From Maylandia zebra (Eukaryota; Chordata; Actinopteri; Cichliformes; Cichlidae): a DNA stretch of 64,000 nt. A program made the position numbers and the translations under genes. Every line of letters starts with the position of its first letter. The first letter of the stretch is position 1. The notes under the pieces are model-generated. The model searched no databases and was not told where the DNA came from. It saw only the letters and a list, made by a program, of their open reading frames with translations. Shown piece by piece: positions 10,848 to 31,190 of the stretch. Where the stretch lies: assembly GCF_041146795.1 (NCBI RefSeq), contig NC_135184.1:10282967-10346966 (forward strand), in the 5' to 3' direction.

Positions 10848-13741
10848 ATGGCAGCTGTGTTGGAGCTGGTCGCTGGCAGTTATGAACAGATCACCTTCGG
10901 TTATCAAGTAAAAACTGACGAAAAGGTAAGCTGGAGTCTCACAAAGCAACGACCTGTGTGTCACATAAAGGGTGTGAAGTTCAAGTGTTTGTTGGTTGGA
11001 TGATGAACATGATTTGTATGCAATGCAGTATTTATTTGATTATGAAGCACATTCATTGCCCAGTATATGAAAGGAGTGTAATGTAAGAAGTTTCGTGACT
11101 CACTCCTTTTTCTCTAACAGTCTGCGGATTAATTTATATGCAAATAAATTGTTTTGTTATAAAAAGTTTTCTTTAAAAATAATTGTCATGCAGGAGTGGA
11201 CAGCCAAAGCAGAATTCACACATCACGCTCACACAGCTTCAGTATCCGCAGTGGCTGCCAGTGAGAGGTTTGTCGTGACGGGGAGCAAAGATGAGACCAT
11301 CCAAGTGTACAACATGAAGAAAAGGATCGAGCACGGTGCTTTGCTGCATCATGACGGTGAGTTTGTAAATTGTAATTAGTCTGTTTGATTTCTTCAGTTA
11401 AACATCAAAAACACCTAATATAGAAGTGACCTGTTGAATAATTCAAAGTGCGCTGACTTGATATTTTGTTTAAACTCAGTTTATTTCAAATTATTTTCTC
11501 AGCAATTTGAATTAACCTGAGGTTTAGATTGTTTTTGGGTTTTTTTGGTGGTGGAAACTCAAAGCAGTAACGTAAACGTCTGCCTGGTTTCTGCTTGTGG
11601 TGCTGACTGACTTCCTGCACAGGTACCATCACTTGCCTCGAGTTTTACGGGACGTCTCACTTACTGAGTGGAGGAGAGGACGGACTCCTGTGTGTGTGGA
11701 GCACGAAGAAGTGGGAGTGTCTGAAATCCATCAAAGCTCACAAGTAAGCGCACAGAAAGACGGCACAGACACACAGAGAGGGTTGTTTCTTTATGTTTGG
11801 TAGCGTCGTCAGTGTTGCTTTGTGCTGTGATGTCTTTCAGAGGTCATGTGACATCGCTGTCCATCCATCCGTCTGGGAAGCTTGCGCTCTCAGTTGGGAC
11901 CGATAAGACACTGAGGTAAATTTCACAGCTCTCTTTAATGGTAGATGATTCAGATGATCCGTTTGCACTGATAAACAATGTTGGCCGTTGTGTCTTTGTA
12001 TCCATGCAGAACCTGGAATCTCATTAATGGAAGATCAGCGTTCATCAAAAACATAAAACAGAGTAAGCTCCCCTTTAACCTTTTGGGCGGTGAGGAAATT
12101 GTTGACGCATTTATGATTCAAACCTGTGTTCTTTGCACACCTGACAGATGCACACATTGTTAGGTGGTCACCAGACGGGGACAGATACGTGGTTGTGATG
12201 AGCGACAAAGTGAACATTTACGAGCTGGAGACAGCCACTGTGACGGGAACGGTCGCAAACCCCAAAAGGATCGCTTCTGTCAATTTTTTAAACGTGAGCT
12301 CGCTGACCATGACATATTATCCAAAAGCCAGATTTTGACTACAGTTCTGACACAAAGTAAATGCCACATTTTCAGAGGTAGAATCACACAGACACAACAT
12401 TAAGTGTTGTTGTCAATTTTCAAGAAGTGGATCCCCTCAAGATGAGGCATTTTCATATGAAGGATAAGCATATCTATAAAAACAACCACCGCTTATCTTT
12501 CAGAACTCCATCCTGGCCGTTGCAGGAGACGATGAAACTGTGAGGTTGTGTGATGTGGAGAAAGCAAAATGGGTGTGTGATTTCAAGGCTCACGAAACCA
12601 GGTGAATTCATTTATTCATTGTTTTCCCACCAATCATGCGTAGATCATACTGTCAATATTCTGATACGCGTGGTGATGGGGGAAGAAGTCAGCTTATCTT
12701 TGTGTCCGTTTGTGATGTCAGAGTGAAGACGGTCGACAGTGTGAACGTGGATGATTACTCTGTGGTGGTGACTGCTTCAAATGATGGTTTCATCAAAATG
12801 TGGAAAATTCATCTTAAAGAGGTACGCTGCGTCCTGATATTAGCTTTCTGGAGAACATGCATTCTTTGTTAATGTGGAAATGGACTTGTTGTAGACGACA
12901 AGCCACTGAGACCCACACACACATTCATACGTCACCTTTATTCTGGGCTTTTGTGCACTTTTTGCCTGTTATACTGACAAATTTGGGGTTAAGTATTGAG
13001 TTAAGTATTAAGTATGCACAAGGACACTAAGAAGCTGGGTCCTCCGGGTTTCTCTCCTGTAGCATTTTTTTTAGTCGACTAAAAGAGATCATAGATGCTG
13101 ATTTTTCTTTTTTTAATTTATTAATTTATGTATTTATTTTTGCATTAACTTTGCTGACAATATTAGTAATACAATAAGATAAAATATCTTGATGGGTTCC
13201 TTTTAACAAGAACAAACTCAAACTTAAGTTTGTTTAAAATAAATATGGTATATTTATGATTATCCCGGTGAGCTAATACTTCTGCTGACCATCAGGAGCT
13301 GGAACCTCCCACACTCCTTGGGGAAGTGAACACATCAGCCAGACTGACATGCCTTGCTGTGAGGAGAACTTCACCGATGCAGCAGGAGATCACTGAGGAA
13401 GAAGCACCCCAAGCAACAACATCTGAAGGTGAGGTTGTGGAAACACTTCAGCTGCTTCGTGATGATGATCGGTGAGGGGACACTCAGCTCGCCTGAATGT
13501 GCGACCCGCTCATCGGATCATTGAGTCATTACCTCACATTCTGATCTGTTCTTCTCTACTTCATATCACTTCCTACGGGCAAGGGAATGTAAACCTGAGC
13601 TAACACCCTGCTCTGTGTTTATCCGTAGAACTACTTCCCGAACTTCTAAGGACAAAGAGAGTCCGAATTGCCACAGAAGTCGTCGTCCTGGAAGACGAGA
13701 GCAAGCCCAAGAAGAAGAAGAAAAAGAACAGTGGAAAATAG
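10848..13741 (+). CDS. pak1ip1: PAK1-interacting protein 1, WD40 ribosome-biogenesis factor (complete, 10 exons)
   Basis: Exons: 10848-10925, 11194-11356, 11623-11743, 11841-11915, 12010-12062, 12148-12293, 12504-12601, 12722-12821, 13296-13428, 13629-13741. Phases are consistent and give 1,080 nt, or 359 residues; human PAK1IP1 is slightly longer (392). Near-identical blocks include LVAGSYEQ, the HHAHTAS strand, VVTGSKDETI, RSAFIKNIKQ, LAVAGDDETV and SNDGFIKMWK (residues 264-273). About six WD40 blades span residues 36-275. They are followed by an acidic linker and a lysine tail (K350-K355) that should give nuclear/nucleolar targeting. The protein (yeast Mak11 homolog) acts in 60S ribosomal subunit assembly and was first found as a negative regulator of the kinase PAK1. 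Introns are short. AATAAA starts one base after the stop codon. The next gene downstream on the same strand is tmem14c. Confidence 0.97.
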
Positions 13742-13747
13742 AATAAA
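13742..13747 (+). terminator. AATAAA directly after the pak1ip1 stop codon
   Basis: The hexamer abuts TAG at 13739-13741. If used, the 3' UTR would be only about 20-30 bases. A second AATAAA at 14219-14224 could give a longer form. Confidence 0.5.
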
Positions 13748-14300
13748 ATGTTTTATTACCCATACACATGTGGATTTTTGTTCTGACGACCTGCAGTGTT
13801 CTACATCAAATGTGAACTTATCGCTGATGAAAGAAAAGCAGAACAAGATGGATGATATAATATTTCATAACATTCAAAAGACTGGCAGTTCTTGTAGAAT
13901 CAAACTGAAAGTTACACGTCAAACAAAAGTAAAGTGGACTATAATAAGACCCATGTTCGTGAGTTTCCCCAGGCTGCACACAGACAACTACTCTATATAA
14001 AAGTAGACATCATAGCACAAACACTGTGGCAAATGCAAAAAAGTGCCTGGAGTCTGAAGCTACCAATGATGTAATGTAACAAAGATTTATTATTTTTCTT
14101 CACAGCTCAGAACCTTTCTTAAAACAGCTTAGGCTGGACGTCTGCCAGCATCTTGGTATGTTGTACACATTTTGTTATAGGTGAGATAAAGCACAACTGC
14201 TGAGTGTATTTTTTTTTAAATAAAAACATTTTCTGTCCTCGTGAGTCATCTCTTTTCCTCCTGTAGGGGAGTCAGGAATTTAGACGTTCTTTTAATTTGA
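13748..14300. other. pak1ip1 3' flank and spacer before tmem14c
   Basis: AT-rich, with no coding signal I can defend. The AATAAA at 14219-14224 may be a distal pak1ip1 polyadenylation signal. Confidence 0.45.
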
Positions 14301-14302
14301 AA

Positions 14303-14327
14303 GCGCATGCAAAAGCCACCGGAAGTG
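14303..14327 (+). promoter_or_regulatory. NRF-1-like and ETS/GABP motifs in the tmem14c promoter
   Basis: GCGCATGC (14303-14310), most of an NRF-1 palindrome, is followed 8 bases later by ACCGGAAGTG (14318-14327), a strong ETS/GABP (NRF-2) site. It lies about 200 bases upstream of the ATG. This NRF-1 plus NRF-2 pair is typical of nuclear genes for mitochondrial proteins. Confidence 0.65.
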
Positions 14328-14530
14328 AAAGACTTAACTCTCCATTCGGGAAGTTTCTAAGTGACAATCAGTGGAAACGACTGTTTCAAACTTTTAGTGT
14401 CTTTTAATCGGCTGTGTTTGGCTTCACTTTACAGTTAGGAGTTAAAGTAACCAGTTAAAACGACCTGTGGTCACCGTGTTAATTAAACTCGCTGTAGGTT
14501 TATCGCAGTAGAAGCTGCTGCTTTATGCTC

Positions 14531-16640
14531 ATGGCTGTCGACTGGATTGGGTTCAGCTATGCTGCTCTGGTGTCGGCAGGAGGGGTCGTAGGTTATGTGA
14601 AAGCAGGTAGGCGAAAGCCTTTTAGAATAGACACATTTACATGACATGAACCCTGTTAAAGCGGACTTTAGACACAGATAACCACCTTTGCCCTGCCACT
14701 TTATTAAGTACATCAAACGTCATTTTACACAAGAGGCATGCCGCCAATGTATCCACACATATATTTTTGTCCAGCTGACTAAACGCTTCCTGTCTGACCA
14801 TCTCCAGGCTGATTAATCACATTTTTTTTAAAGAGAAAAACTGCCGGATTTTTAGCTCTTTACTATTATTAGTTTGCTCACAAACAAATATTTCTGTGGT
14901 GAAGTCAAAGGCATTTCAAACTTTTTCTATGGAGACGTTTTCAAATACCTAAATCTACTTAAGATAGGTCAATTAATTTTTTTTAAACCAACCATTTGCT
15001 CCTATGTCCTCAGGAATACAGAATGGCAAAGGTGTGGCTGAGGGTCAACATAAAATCCTGAGAGCTTGAATTTCCTTGAAAAAAAACATCAGCACAGCCT
15101 ACAGTATCATATCTGAAGGAAATTTAATATTTTTGGTCACAGGCAGCATCCAAACACTCAGAGTGTATATTCCAGTACTTGGAAAACTGATTTTGTGAGA
15201 GAACTTAAATTTCACAAGTTTGTCACATATTGGCAAAATAAAATAGGAATGGCTACAAAGTAGCCAAAGTAATCAAGTGTGAAAAATGATGAAAAATCAT
15301 ATTAAATTTGGTAAATCAACACATGTATTTAACCTCTAGTGGAGCTGTTACCTTGTAGAGTTACTAAGGTTACAAGGTGTGAGTTGGGTTTCAGTCGCCT
15401 CAAGATTGGGTGTTGTCGTCACCCTGCTGGGTGGGTGGGCGACCTGGGTTTTCAAATTGATAACATAGATGCATCTATTAGGAGTCTGAGGGGTAGAACT
15501 GGCAGCCACCAGTATTTTTAGGCTTTGCATGCATTTTTGTTTTTATATCAACCCACTTGTATCTTGGATATGCATTTTTATTTAATAGCATATTTATTAT
15601 TATAGTGGCTCCATAGCATAGTGGTTTACATATCTGTCCAACAAGTAACAGATCCCAGGTTCAGTGCTGTGAGGAGAGACAAACCCCTTTGAAGTTTGTC
15701 AGGAAGGGTGTGGTAGGGAACAAAATTTCCCAAATCAAACATGTGGAATTAGTCACTGTGAACAAGGGAAGAACTGAAATTAGCTTTTTATTATTGTTTG
15801 TACCTGCCAAGGGACAACAAATGAAAATATACTAGAGGCTAAATCAGCACAAGGTGTCTTTTTTCACGCAAGCTCAGTGTGTTTGTGGTTAATCCCTGAT
15901 AAATAAATGTCTTTCAAATGTAAGCTTTGCAGATAAAATCTAGAAACTCATCGTAACACAAGCATTCAGTCTCTAAAGTAGATTTTAAAATAAAACTTTG
16001 ATGGAAAAACAAAATCACCATTAAAGCCTTCATGAAGAGCGCAGTTGCTGAATTATGGCTAGCTGTGCATTTGTAGTGCAGCTCCGAGTGCACACTTAGC
16101 TGCTTTACCTTTACAAGGCATTCTGGTAAATGTAGGTCAGTGTTCAACATTAAGGGGGGTGTTTCGATGACAGCTAACAACGTCTCCTCCACAGGCAGTG
16201 TCACCTCTCTGGTCGCAGGGCTGCTGTTTGGCGTGCTGGCTGCGGTCGGCGCTTATCTGACATCTAAAAACCCCAGGAATGTGTGGCTTTCAGCCGGTGA
16301 GTGAGTTCAGGTGTTAAACAGCTTAAACGAGTTCAGTTTCCCGAACTTAGCAAATCTTTGCTCTTCCTTGAATGCAGGCACTGCAGGAACTCTCTGTGTG
16401 GTGATGGGACTGAGATTTCTCGGCTCCTGGAAGTTCATGCCAGCTGGTTTGATGACTTTATTGAGGTAAAAGCACAGTTTCTGTCAAACTGTACCTGCTC
16501 ACTGATAATATATTTTAATATTCTGCATCATGTAGGCTGTTTTCAGACATTCAGTGATATACATTTGTTATGTTTTCAGTTTGCTGGTATTGATGAAGAC
16601 CTTCGCCAGAATGGGAAAGACACAATCACACAAATCTTGA
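14531..16640 (+). CDS. tmem14c: TMEM14-family mitochondrial membrane protein, best TMEM14C (complete, 4 exons)
   Basis: Exons: 14531-14606, 16195-16296, 16378-16465, 16580-16640; 327 nt, or 108 residues (human TMEM14C has 112). The frame reads [38 protein letters not shown] and KFMPAGL. These are the conserved blocks of the small four-helix TMEM14 fold: Gly-rich membrane helices with KxMPAGL before the last helix. TMEM14C is an inner-mitochondrial-membrane protein needed to move protoporphyrinogen IX into the matrix for haem synthesis, especially in erythroid cells. GYVKAGS and KFMPAGL match TMEM14C more than TMEM14A, and the neighbouring pak1ip1 and mak support 6p24-type synteny. An in-frame ATG six bases upstream (14525) would add two residues; 14531 has the better context (G at +4). 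The C-terminal tail MGKTQSHKS is polar and diverged. A read-through frame in exon 4 continues to 16660 but is out of phase after splicing. Confidence 0.9.
15604..15780 (+). mobile_element. tRNA-derived SINE in tmem14c intron 1
   Basis: TAGCATAGTGGT (about 15616-15627) matches the pol III A box TRGCNNAGYNGG. A degraded B box, AGGTTCAGTGC, follows about 35 bases later. The tail phrases GTCAGGAAGGGTGTG and CCCAAATCAAACATGTGGA resemble the body of a common fish SINE. It is not a functional tRNA gene: no cloverleaf closes. Confidence 0.55.
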
Positions 16641-16842
16641 GCCAAAATAAGCGTTTTTAGTGAGTCTGTGAATACATAAAAGATCAAACTTACAGCATTC
16701 CTCACCATTTATTTTCTTACTGCAGTCATACTTTTGTTAAAAATGTGATCATATAGAAAGGGCTTCCTGGAGCCTGTCCTGCCTCAGATCACACAGTTGT
16801 GTTATCAATTATTTTTTCTTTATTGTATGAAAAACATTTTTA

Positions 16843-16848
16843 AATAAA
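16843..16848 (+). terminator. Polyadenylation signal AATAAA of tmem14c
   Basis: It lies about 200 bases after the stop codon. The mak polyadenylation signal on the other strand is less than 100 bases further on, so the two genes end tail to tail. Confidence 0.65.
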
Positions 16849-16932
16849 GTTTTTGGCTGTGCTTAAATGTAATTTTTCGACCCATACAAAAAAAATACCA
16901 TGATACTAATATTCACTCACTTAAATAATTAC

Positions 16933-16938
16933 TTTATT
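16933..16938 (-). terminator. Polyadenylation signal AATAAA of mak
   Basis: Minus-strand AATAAA about 145 bases past the mak stop codon at 17084-17086. Confidence 0.6.
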
Positions 16939-17083
16939 AAACTTCCTGTTATTTAACATAACGAAGATAAAAGTGTCGACTGACTCATACAACACTGAAT
17001 GATATTTTATAGCAGCGGCAGACACACTTCCTACTCTGGGAACCTTTCACAGGACTCCGCTGGAAAGCCGAGAGACTGCTGCG

Positions 17084-25721
<8,638 letters not shown>

Positions 25722-25778
25722 CCACACAGAGCCCTGGCTCTCCTTCAGTGAGGAACCCTGACAATCCCAGACGCTGGT

Positions 25779-25781
25779 CAT
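25779..25781 (-). other. Alternative upstream start codon of mak
   Basis: ATG in frame with, and 60 bases upstream of, the canonical MINRYTT start. The interval has no stop and would add [20 protein letters not shown]. Family members normally begin MNRYTT, so 25721 is preferred, but the extension is translatable if the exon begins upstream. Confidence 0.4.
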
Positions 25782-25799
25782 TTTGAGCCCATAAACAAT

Positions 25800-26519
25800 C
25801 GTCCACAGGTCAACAACTGATAGGCTGATGTGTCCTGCTACTGTGAGGCTGCCCTAAAGCTTTCACTGCAGAAACACAGGCATGAAACATCCATTCATCC
25901 TTTATGTTCCTCTCTGCAGACGGGTGATGTAGGGTAAGGCTTACCTTAAGAGGAAGACTGGAAAAGCCCTGCCCACTCAACTCTGCCTCACCTATCCTCC
26001 AGCTAAGTCTTTCATGGTGGTAGAGGAAGGGCGAGAGGAAATGGATTAAAGTTTTCATGGGATTAAGAAAGTCTGACACAAAGCAGACTAACAGGGGAAG
26101 CCTGCTTCGAGTCTGAGGAGTGTGAAAGTGGGGCACATTTGGTGTAGAATCTTCAAGTAAACAGCAAAATCAAACACCAGTATAATTTAATCTTTTTCAA
26201 AAAACTGTTAGCACACAGGCTCATTATGTTTAATTTGGTAGGCTTCCTTAACTTTTTCAGCAAAATGAATTCATGATTTGTTGCTAAAAAACACACTGGA
26301 AGGCATCGTAGCCCAACAACAACAAATCATCTACTATGTGGAGCACACCTTCAACTCCAGAGCCCCGGGTTTCATTTGAAACCCAATTAACCTACATTCA
26401 CAGTGGGTAGAAGCAGGATGTTGGTCATTATTTAACAAATTAAGGTCAGTGTGTTTTTTTAACTGACATAAGATGTGATTAAATGAGGGCCTGTAGTAAT
26501 TATAGCCCCATGATTAAAT
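25800..26519. other. mak 5' UTR intron, no supported gene
   Basis: If the first non-coding mak exon at about 28.0 kb is real, this stretch is intronic. An acceptor candidate upstream of the coding exon is CCTATCAG at about 25820 (minus strand). No other element is recognised. Confidence 0.35.
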
Positions 26520-26760
26520 ACGGTATCATCCATCCATGGCTTCATGAACCTTGCTTTGTGCACTGGTGCATAGCCTTGTTGGAACGGGGAGGGGCCATCC
26601 TCGAATTTTTCCGACAGATTTGGGAGCATGAAATTGTCCAAAATGTGTTGGTACTCTGAAGTATTAGAAGTTGGGAACTCGGGGGCCAAGCCCAACTCCT
26701 GAAAAACAACCCATAATCCCCCTCCACCAAAGTCTGGTGGAGGGGGATTATGAGGTGTTT
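26520..26760 (-). mobile_element. Tc1-type transposase remnant with a fold-back junction
   Basis: The minus-strand frame reads SPFQQGYAPVHKARFMKPWM, a Tc1 transposase DDE block (normally FQQDNAPVHKAR). The second catalytic Asp is replaced by Gly, so it is dead. Just upstream on that strand the element breaks at a perfect 18-bp hairpin (26712-26729 with 26735-26752). The remaining ORF, to 26887, runs into unrelated sequence. Confidence 0.7.
26712..26752. repeat. Perfect 18-bp inverted repeat, 5-base loop
   Basis: CATAATCCCCCTCCACCA is followed by a five-base loop and its exact reverse complement. The left arm is internal Tc1 sequence, so the right arm looks like an inverted duplicate of it. 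Confidence 0.95.
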
Positions 26761-26879
26761 TGAGATGTTCAGAGATAGTCATTTGTTGAAGACTTAACTT
26801 GAGACAGAAAGGCCCACAAACAAACAGCAGCTGAAAGCCGCTGCAGTGCAGGCCCAGCAGAGCATTAAAGAGGAGGAAA

Positions 26880-27190
26880 CCCAACATCTGGTGATGCCCA
26901 TGACTTCAAGATGCAAAGGGTTTTCAACCAAGTATTAGAAATAAACATTTTATTTTCAGCTATTCAGTTAGTCCAATTACTTTTGAGTCCCTGAATTGAA
27001 GGGATTTTGTTAAAAATGCTTTAGTTCCTCACATTTTTATGCAGTATTTTTGTTCAGCCCACTGACTTAAAGCTGACAGTCTGCACTTCAACTGCATCTG
27101 AGTTGTTTCATTTAAAATTCATTATGGTAATGGTACAAAACCAAAATTAGAACAATATACAGACCAAACTGTTTTTCTTTTGCTCCCCTT
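26880..27190. repeat. Tc1/mariner-like tail fragment
   Basis: Phrases such as GTCCAATTACTTTTGAGTCC, AAAGCTGACAGTCTGCACTT and GTTTCATTTAAAATTCAT are those of a common fish Tc1/mariner 3' region. There is no ORF. It may be part of, or adjacent to, the remnant just before it. Confidence 0.5.
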
Positions 27191-27982
27191 ATAAATTGTA
27201 AATAAACTTATATTGCTTGCTATTTATTGCTCATATTTGGTTACGGTATTTTGTTTTATAATCATTTTACTGTTATCACAATTTTATATATGACTTTATT
27301 ATTTAGTGAGTTGTCTAGGCGTGCCTGAGAAGGCAACCTTGAACTTTAAATCAGCTAATCAAGTATAGCGTTTTATTTTTATCGACCTGTTCTCAGAACT
27401 TTTTGATTACATCATGTATTTTCCACCAATGTCACAGTGTTGAATTTATAATTAAATGTTACATAACAGCATAATTCCAGTGGAAATTTAGCTTTGACTT
27501 TTCTCTGTGTTTGTGGTAAAAGACTGGGATTAAAACAGGACAAGAGTTTGTGCCTTAAAATAATACCTGTTAACTTTATAGCGTAATTATTCTCCTTCAT
27601 TTAGCAACCTTTTCAAATACCTCTAAAAACTATTTTTGTACAGCTGCCTTTTTGATATGTTTTTCACGTGTATTCTCGAAGTTCATAAAAAAAAATACAG
27701 GAGAAAACAAACGATACTGAAGAAAATGTGAGCTCTGTTTCGAACTTTACACCACTTAAACCATTAATATTATCGTCTAAAAATCTTACCATTATATTTC
27801 AGATACTATTGGCACAGGTTTGTAACAGAGTTAGCTAGCTAGCTAGAAAGCATGTCTAGCTACAAATTTCAACTCTATCATAAAAAAATATATATCACAT
27901 AATAAATAAAAAATAGACATTTTATTTATTAATTATTCTGCGTTGCATAACTTGAGTATCAGTAAGATTAAAGTGTAGCTAC

Positions 27983-28035
27983 CTCAGGAGTCATTTCACT
28001 GCTGGAGATAACACAGAGATGCTAGCTTTCAGCAG
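27983..28035 (-). other. Probable non-coding first exon of mak
   Basis: A minus-strand donor, CTGAG then GTAGCTAC, ends an exon at 27983 just downstream of an RFX X-box. The 5' limit is unknown and the splice to the coding exon is inferred. Confidence 0.35.
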
Positions 28036-28041
28036 CTAGCT

Positions 28042-28055
28042 GTCGCTTAGGCAAC
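28042..28055 (-). promoter_or_regulatory. RFX X-box upstream of mak
   Basis: GTCGCTTAGGCAAC fits the vertebrate X-box RYYNYY-N(1-3)-RRNRAC exactly, with a TA spacer. RFX factors drive ciliary genes through this motif, and mak is a ciliary kinase. A donor for a possible mak first exon lies 60 bases downstream on the same strand. Confidence 0.55.
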
Positions 28056-28079
28056 AAGACTTCCAAAATAAAAGTCAAG

Positions 28080-31000
28080 AGAACTCGGATATGGGCAGAC
28101 CTATGATTAGGCTTGTATTAGAAGTATATCCAATATAATTAAATTAATGTGTAATAAAAACTTTTTTTTGTTAGTTCAGTTTTATTTTTCTTCACATTTT
28201 TCGTCACAATCTTATTTAAATTTCTATGATACTTTATTGTATATATGTATTTATGTATGTATGTATTTATTTATTATATATTTACTTTTTATTAAGATAT
28301 CTAAATTTTATTTTACTGAGCAACAGGCTAGTCTACTTATACTTATTTTGTTATATACTTGTGTCTAATTGCAATAATTAAAGGAGTTTCCAGCTCTGAG
28401 ATAAATTTAAAAGAAATCCTTACTTCACAAATGCTGTGATGTCATGTCAATATTTAAACAGAAAACCAAAAGGAACAAGATAATGCTGTTAACAATCGGC
28501 AAGATTTAAATCTGAATATTTTTGATTATTTATTGAGATTTGCAATAAATATTTTTGTTTTATTTTGTTTTTTTGAGTTTGACAAAACAACCTAATAACT
28601 TTTAGTTCACTCACATGACATCATCTTTATCAGCACATGGCACACACAAGTTTATATTTCCATTACCCAGATCCTTGCATAATCTGACCCCTCACATTTA
28701 CATATGATCAATATTTCAATATTTAATGATATTTAATATCAATATTTCTCATGTAGTAAAACCAGAAAAAGAAGATCACACACAGGAAAAATACACAGAC
28801 ACTATATGACAAAGGGAAGGCAGGACTATTTATATACAGAAGGCTAATTGCCAAAGTAGAAACAGGAGGGGAAAGAGGTGAACATAATCAAGACAAACAC
28901 AGGACACTAACTGTCAAACGAAAACAATAAATAACAAGAAAATTAAACACAGTGACAAGAAAAGTCACAATGAACAAGATACAAAAGCACATGAGGGAAA
29001 CTCAGAAAAAAAAAAAGAAAACTGATACACGAAATAATGAAACCAAGGTAAGGACTCAAAATAAAACCACACAACAACACAACCCCCCAAAAACATCAAG
29101 AATAGACTCTTCAGATGCCCAAACTCAGATATGTTAACTCTGGGCAAACTCAAAAATGTGATGCGTCCCACGCACCATGTCACTTTGCTGACCCTTCCAT
29201 CCCTCCCACACAATAAATGCACTTGAGACTATCCCAGAACCTATACAATGTAAAAGGACATTGTTAAGTCAAAACAACAGCTTGGAACCTACAAGGTTCA
29301 TAATGTAAAAACATACTGGTGCTTGTCTTTTGGGGTTCAATTGTGGCTCAGAGTAGAGGGTTTCAAACTATGCTACAGATCTTCTTTACTAATGCACATC
29401 ATGCTGTTGCAGAAACAGCCTCCCAGAGGAAGAAGCACTTCTATCACTGGCTTACTGTTTCACAAGTGCTCCATCTAGTGGTCCAATTTGCTCTCTGCAC
29501 CTGTTTGTGTAGTCAGAATGTTTTCTGATCCGATTATTCAAGTCACAAAGCTCCCCAGTTATCAGACACTTAATTCAAGTGCCCCACACTGACTCTAGTG
29601 CTGTTCATGAAGCCTTCATACGATGAAGGTAAAAGTTAGACAGCCTCGAAGTGCCAATGGTGCTAAATATTTGGCACTTTTTAAATCATCACATTTCAAA
29701 AGTGCAACAAGGTCAATTATACAGCCATTCTCAGTGCCAGAATCAAATTGATATGTCATAGTTTTAATAGTAAAACCGTACTGATTTAATGTCTATGTCA
29801 GAGTAACAGGAAGAAGCATTTGTAGCCTGGATGTTTTTAAGTTAAGGTTCTCGTAATTTAAAAACTTAAAAACGTGGATTTCTGAGTACAATTTAAAGGA
29901 TTGCATCACTGTGTGGGACAGAAGGCTGTTCAAAACAAGTTATAAAGGTCTGATTAAATATATAAATACATTTTGATACAAGACTCATCTTCTTGCTGTG
30001 GTTTCTCCTGTGAGTCCTATTTTAACTGAAAAATGTTGGAAAATTCAGAAAATCATCATAGCATGAAGGTCATATTTTGCATGGCTTAAATATGTTATAG
30101 TTTTTATATTATATGGAACTCCCCCAAATTATGTTGTTTAGACTCACAATACAAAAAACTGTTTATGAGAAAATAAAGGAAGCATTAAAAAACATTATTC
30201 ATGTTGTGATAATGTGATGAACCATGAGAAAGAGGAACCAGTGCAGGAGCAAACAGGTCATACACTGTCATGCACGTATAATAAAAATCCAGGACATTTT
30301 GCCAAAAGGTAAAATTCACAAACACATTAAATCTGTTTGTGAATTTTGTTATGCACAAGGTTATCAATCATAAACACAAGGAAAAACAGGAAAAACGCTA
30401 AACGCAGGAGAAAAATGGCTAGCATTCAAAACTGTTTGTACTGTTCAAACAACATTATTTGATCTGGGAATACTCAAAAAACTGAAAAATTTAAAGTACT
30501 TATATTTTTTATCGGTGGATTTAATTCTTAATGCACTGGCATCCACATATACATTTAATGTTGCTGCTGGTAAGAGTGGAGTTCATTTTCAGAACTTTAT
30601 ACACGGTTTATAAATAACAGTCTCATTTTTACCTGGTATAATGGGCCTTAATTTATTATACATATATAATTGATACAAATTGTGTATGTAGTTATATTTT
30701 CTACAGGTAAACAGTTTTTTAGCACCAGCTGAGGCGACAGAGAGGGGACTGTGCCACCACATCCTCTCCCTTGTTGACACGCCCCTGCTTAAGACACTAG
30801 CTCCCACTGTTAAAACATACAGTAGTGCCTAATATATATTTTTTAAATCATAGAAACAATGTTAAGAGTTAAAGTGCCATTTTGGTAATATCTTTCTAAT
30901 ATCCTTGTGTGCGCCACAGATCGTGTCAGAGGAATGTTTGCAGGGCCAAATAAAGAAACGCTTTGGTGCCGTGTCTTAAAATAGAGATTACGGTCTAGAG

Positions 31001-31190
31001 AGCAGGAGCCACCAACTGATTTAGAGATGCAAGCATGAAATGTGAGGAATGAAAACCATGACCAGCATTCTCGAAATGGCCATACTGTAGTAATGTGACG
31101 TGCCGTGCATTGCACCTAACAACTGTGCAGTGAGATTGTTGCCTGTCTGTGAGGCGCATAGACGCGTTTTTTTCCAAGGTTGTGCTTTTG
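28080..31190. other. mak-gnal intergenic region without a supported gene
   Basis: About 3 kb of AT-rich DNA. It has TATG/TTTA-rich stretches near 28.2 kb and A-rich tracts near 29.0 kb, and no ORF with family resemblance. Its right end merges into the gnal long-form promoter. Confidence 0.5.

Noticed and set aside
15604-15680. tRNA gene
   Set aside because: A and B boxes are present but degraded and no cloverleaf closes; it is a SINE.
16580-16660. tmem14c ending at 16660
   Set aside because: The exon 4 frame leading to the stop at 16660 is not the phase set by the exon 3 donor. The spliced frame stops at 16640.
26459-26887. 142-codon minus-strand ORF as a host gene
   Set aside because: Its core is a Tc1 transposase fragment and the rest is unrelated filler; a catalytic Asp is lost.
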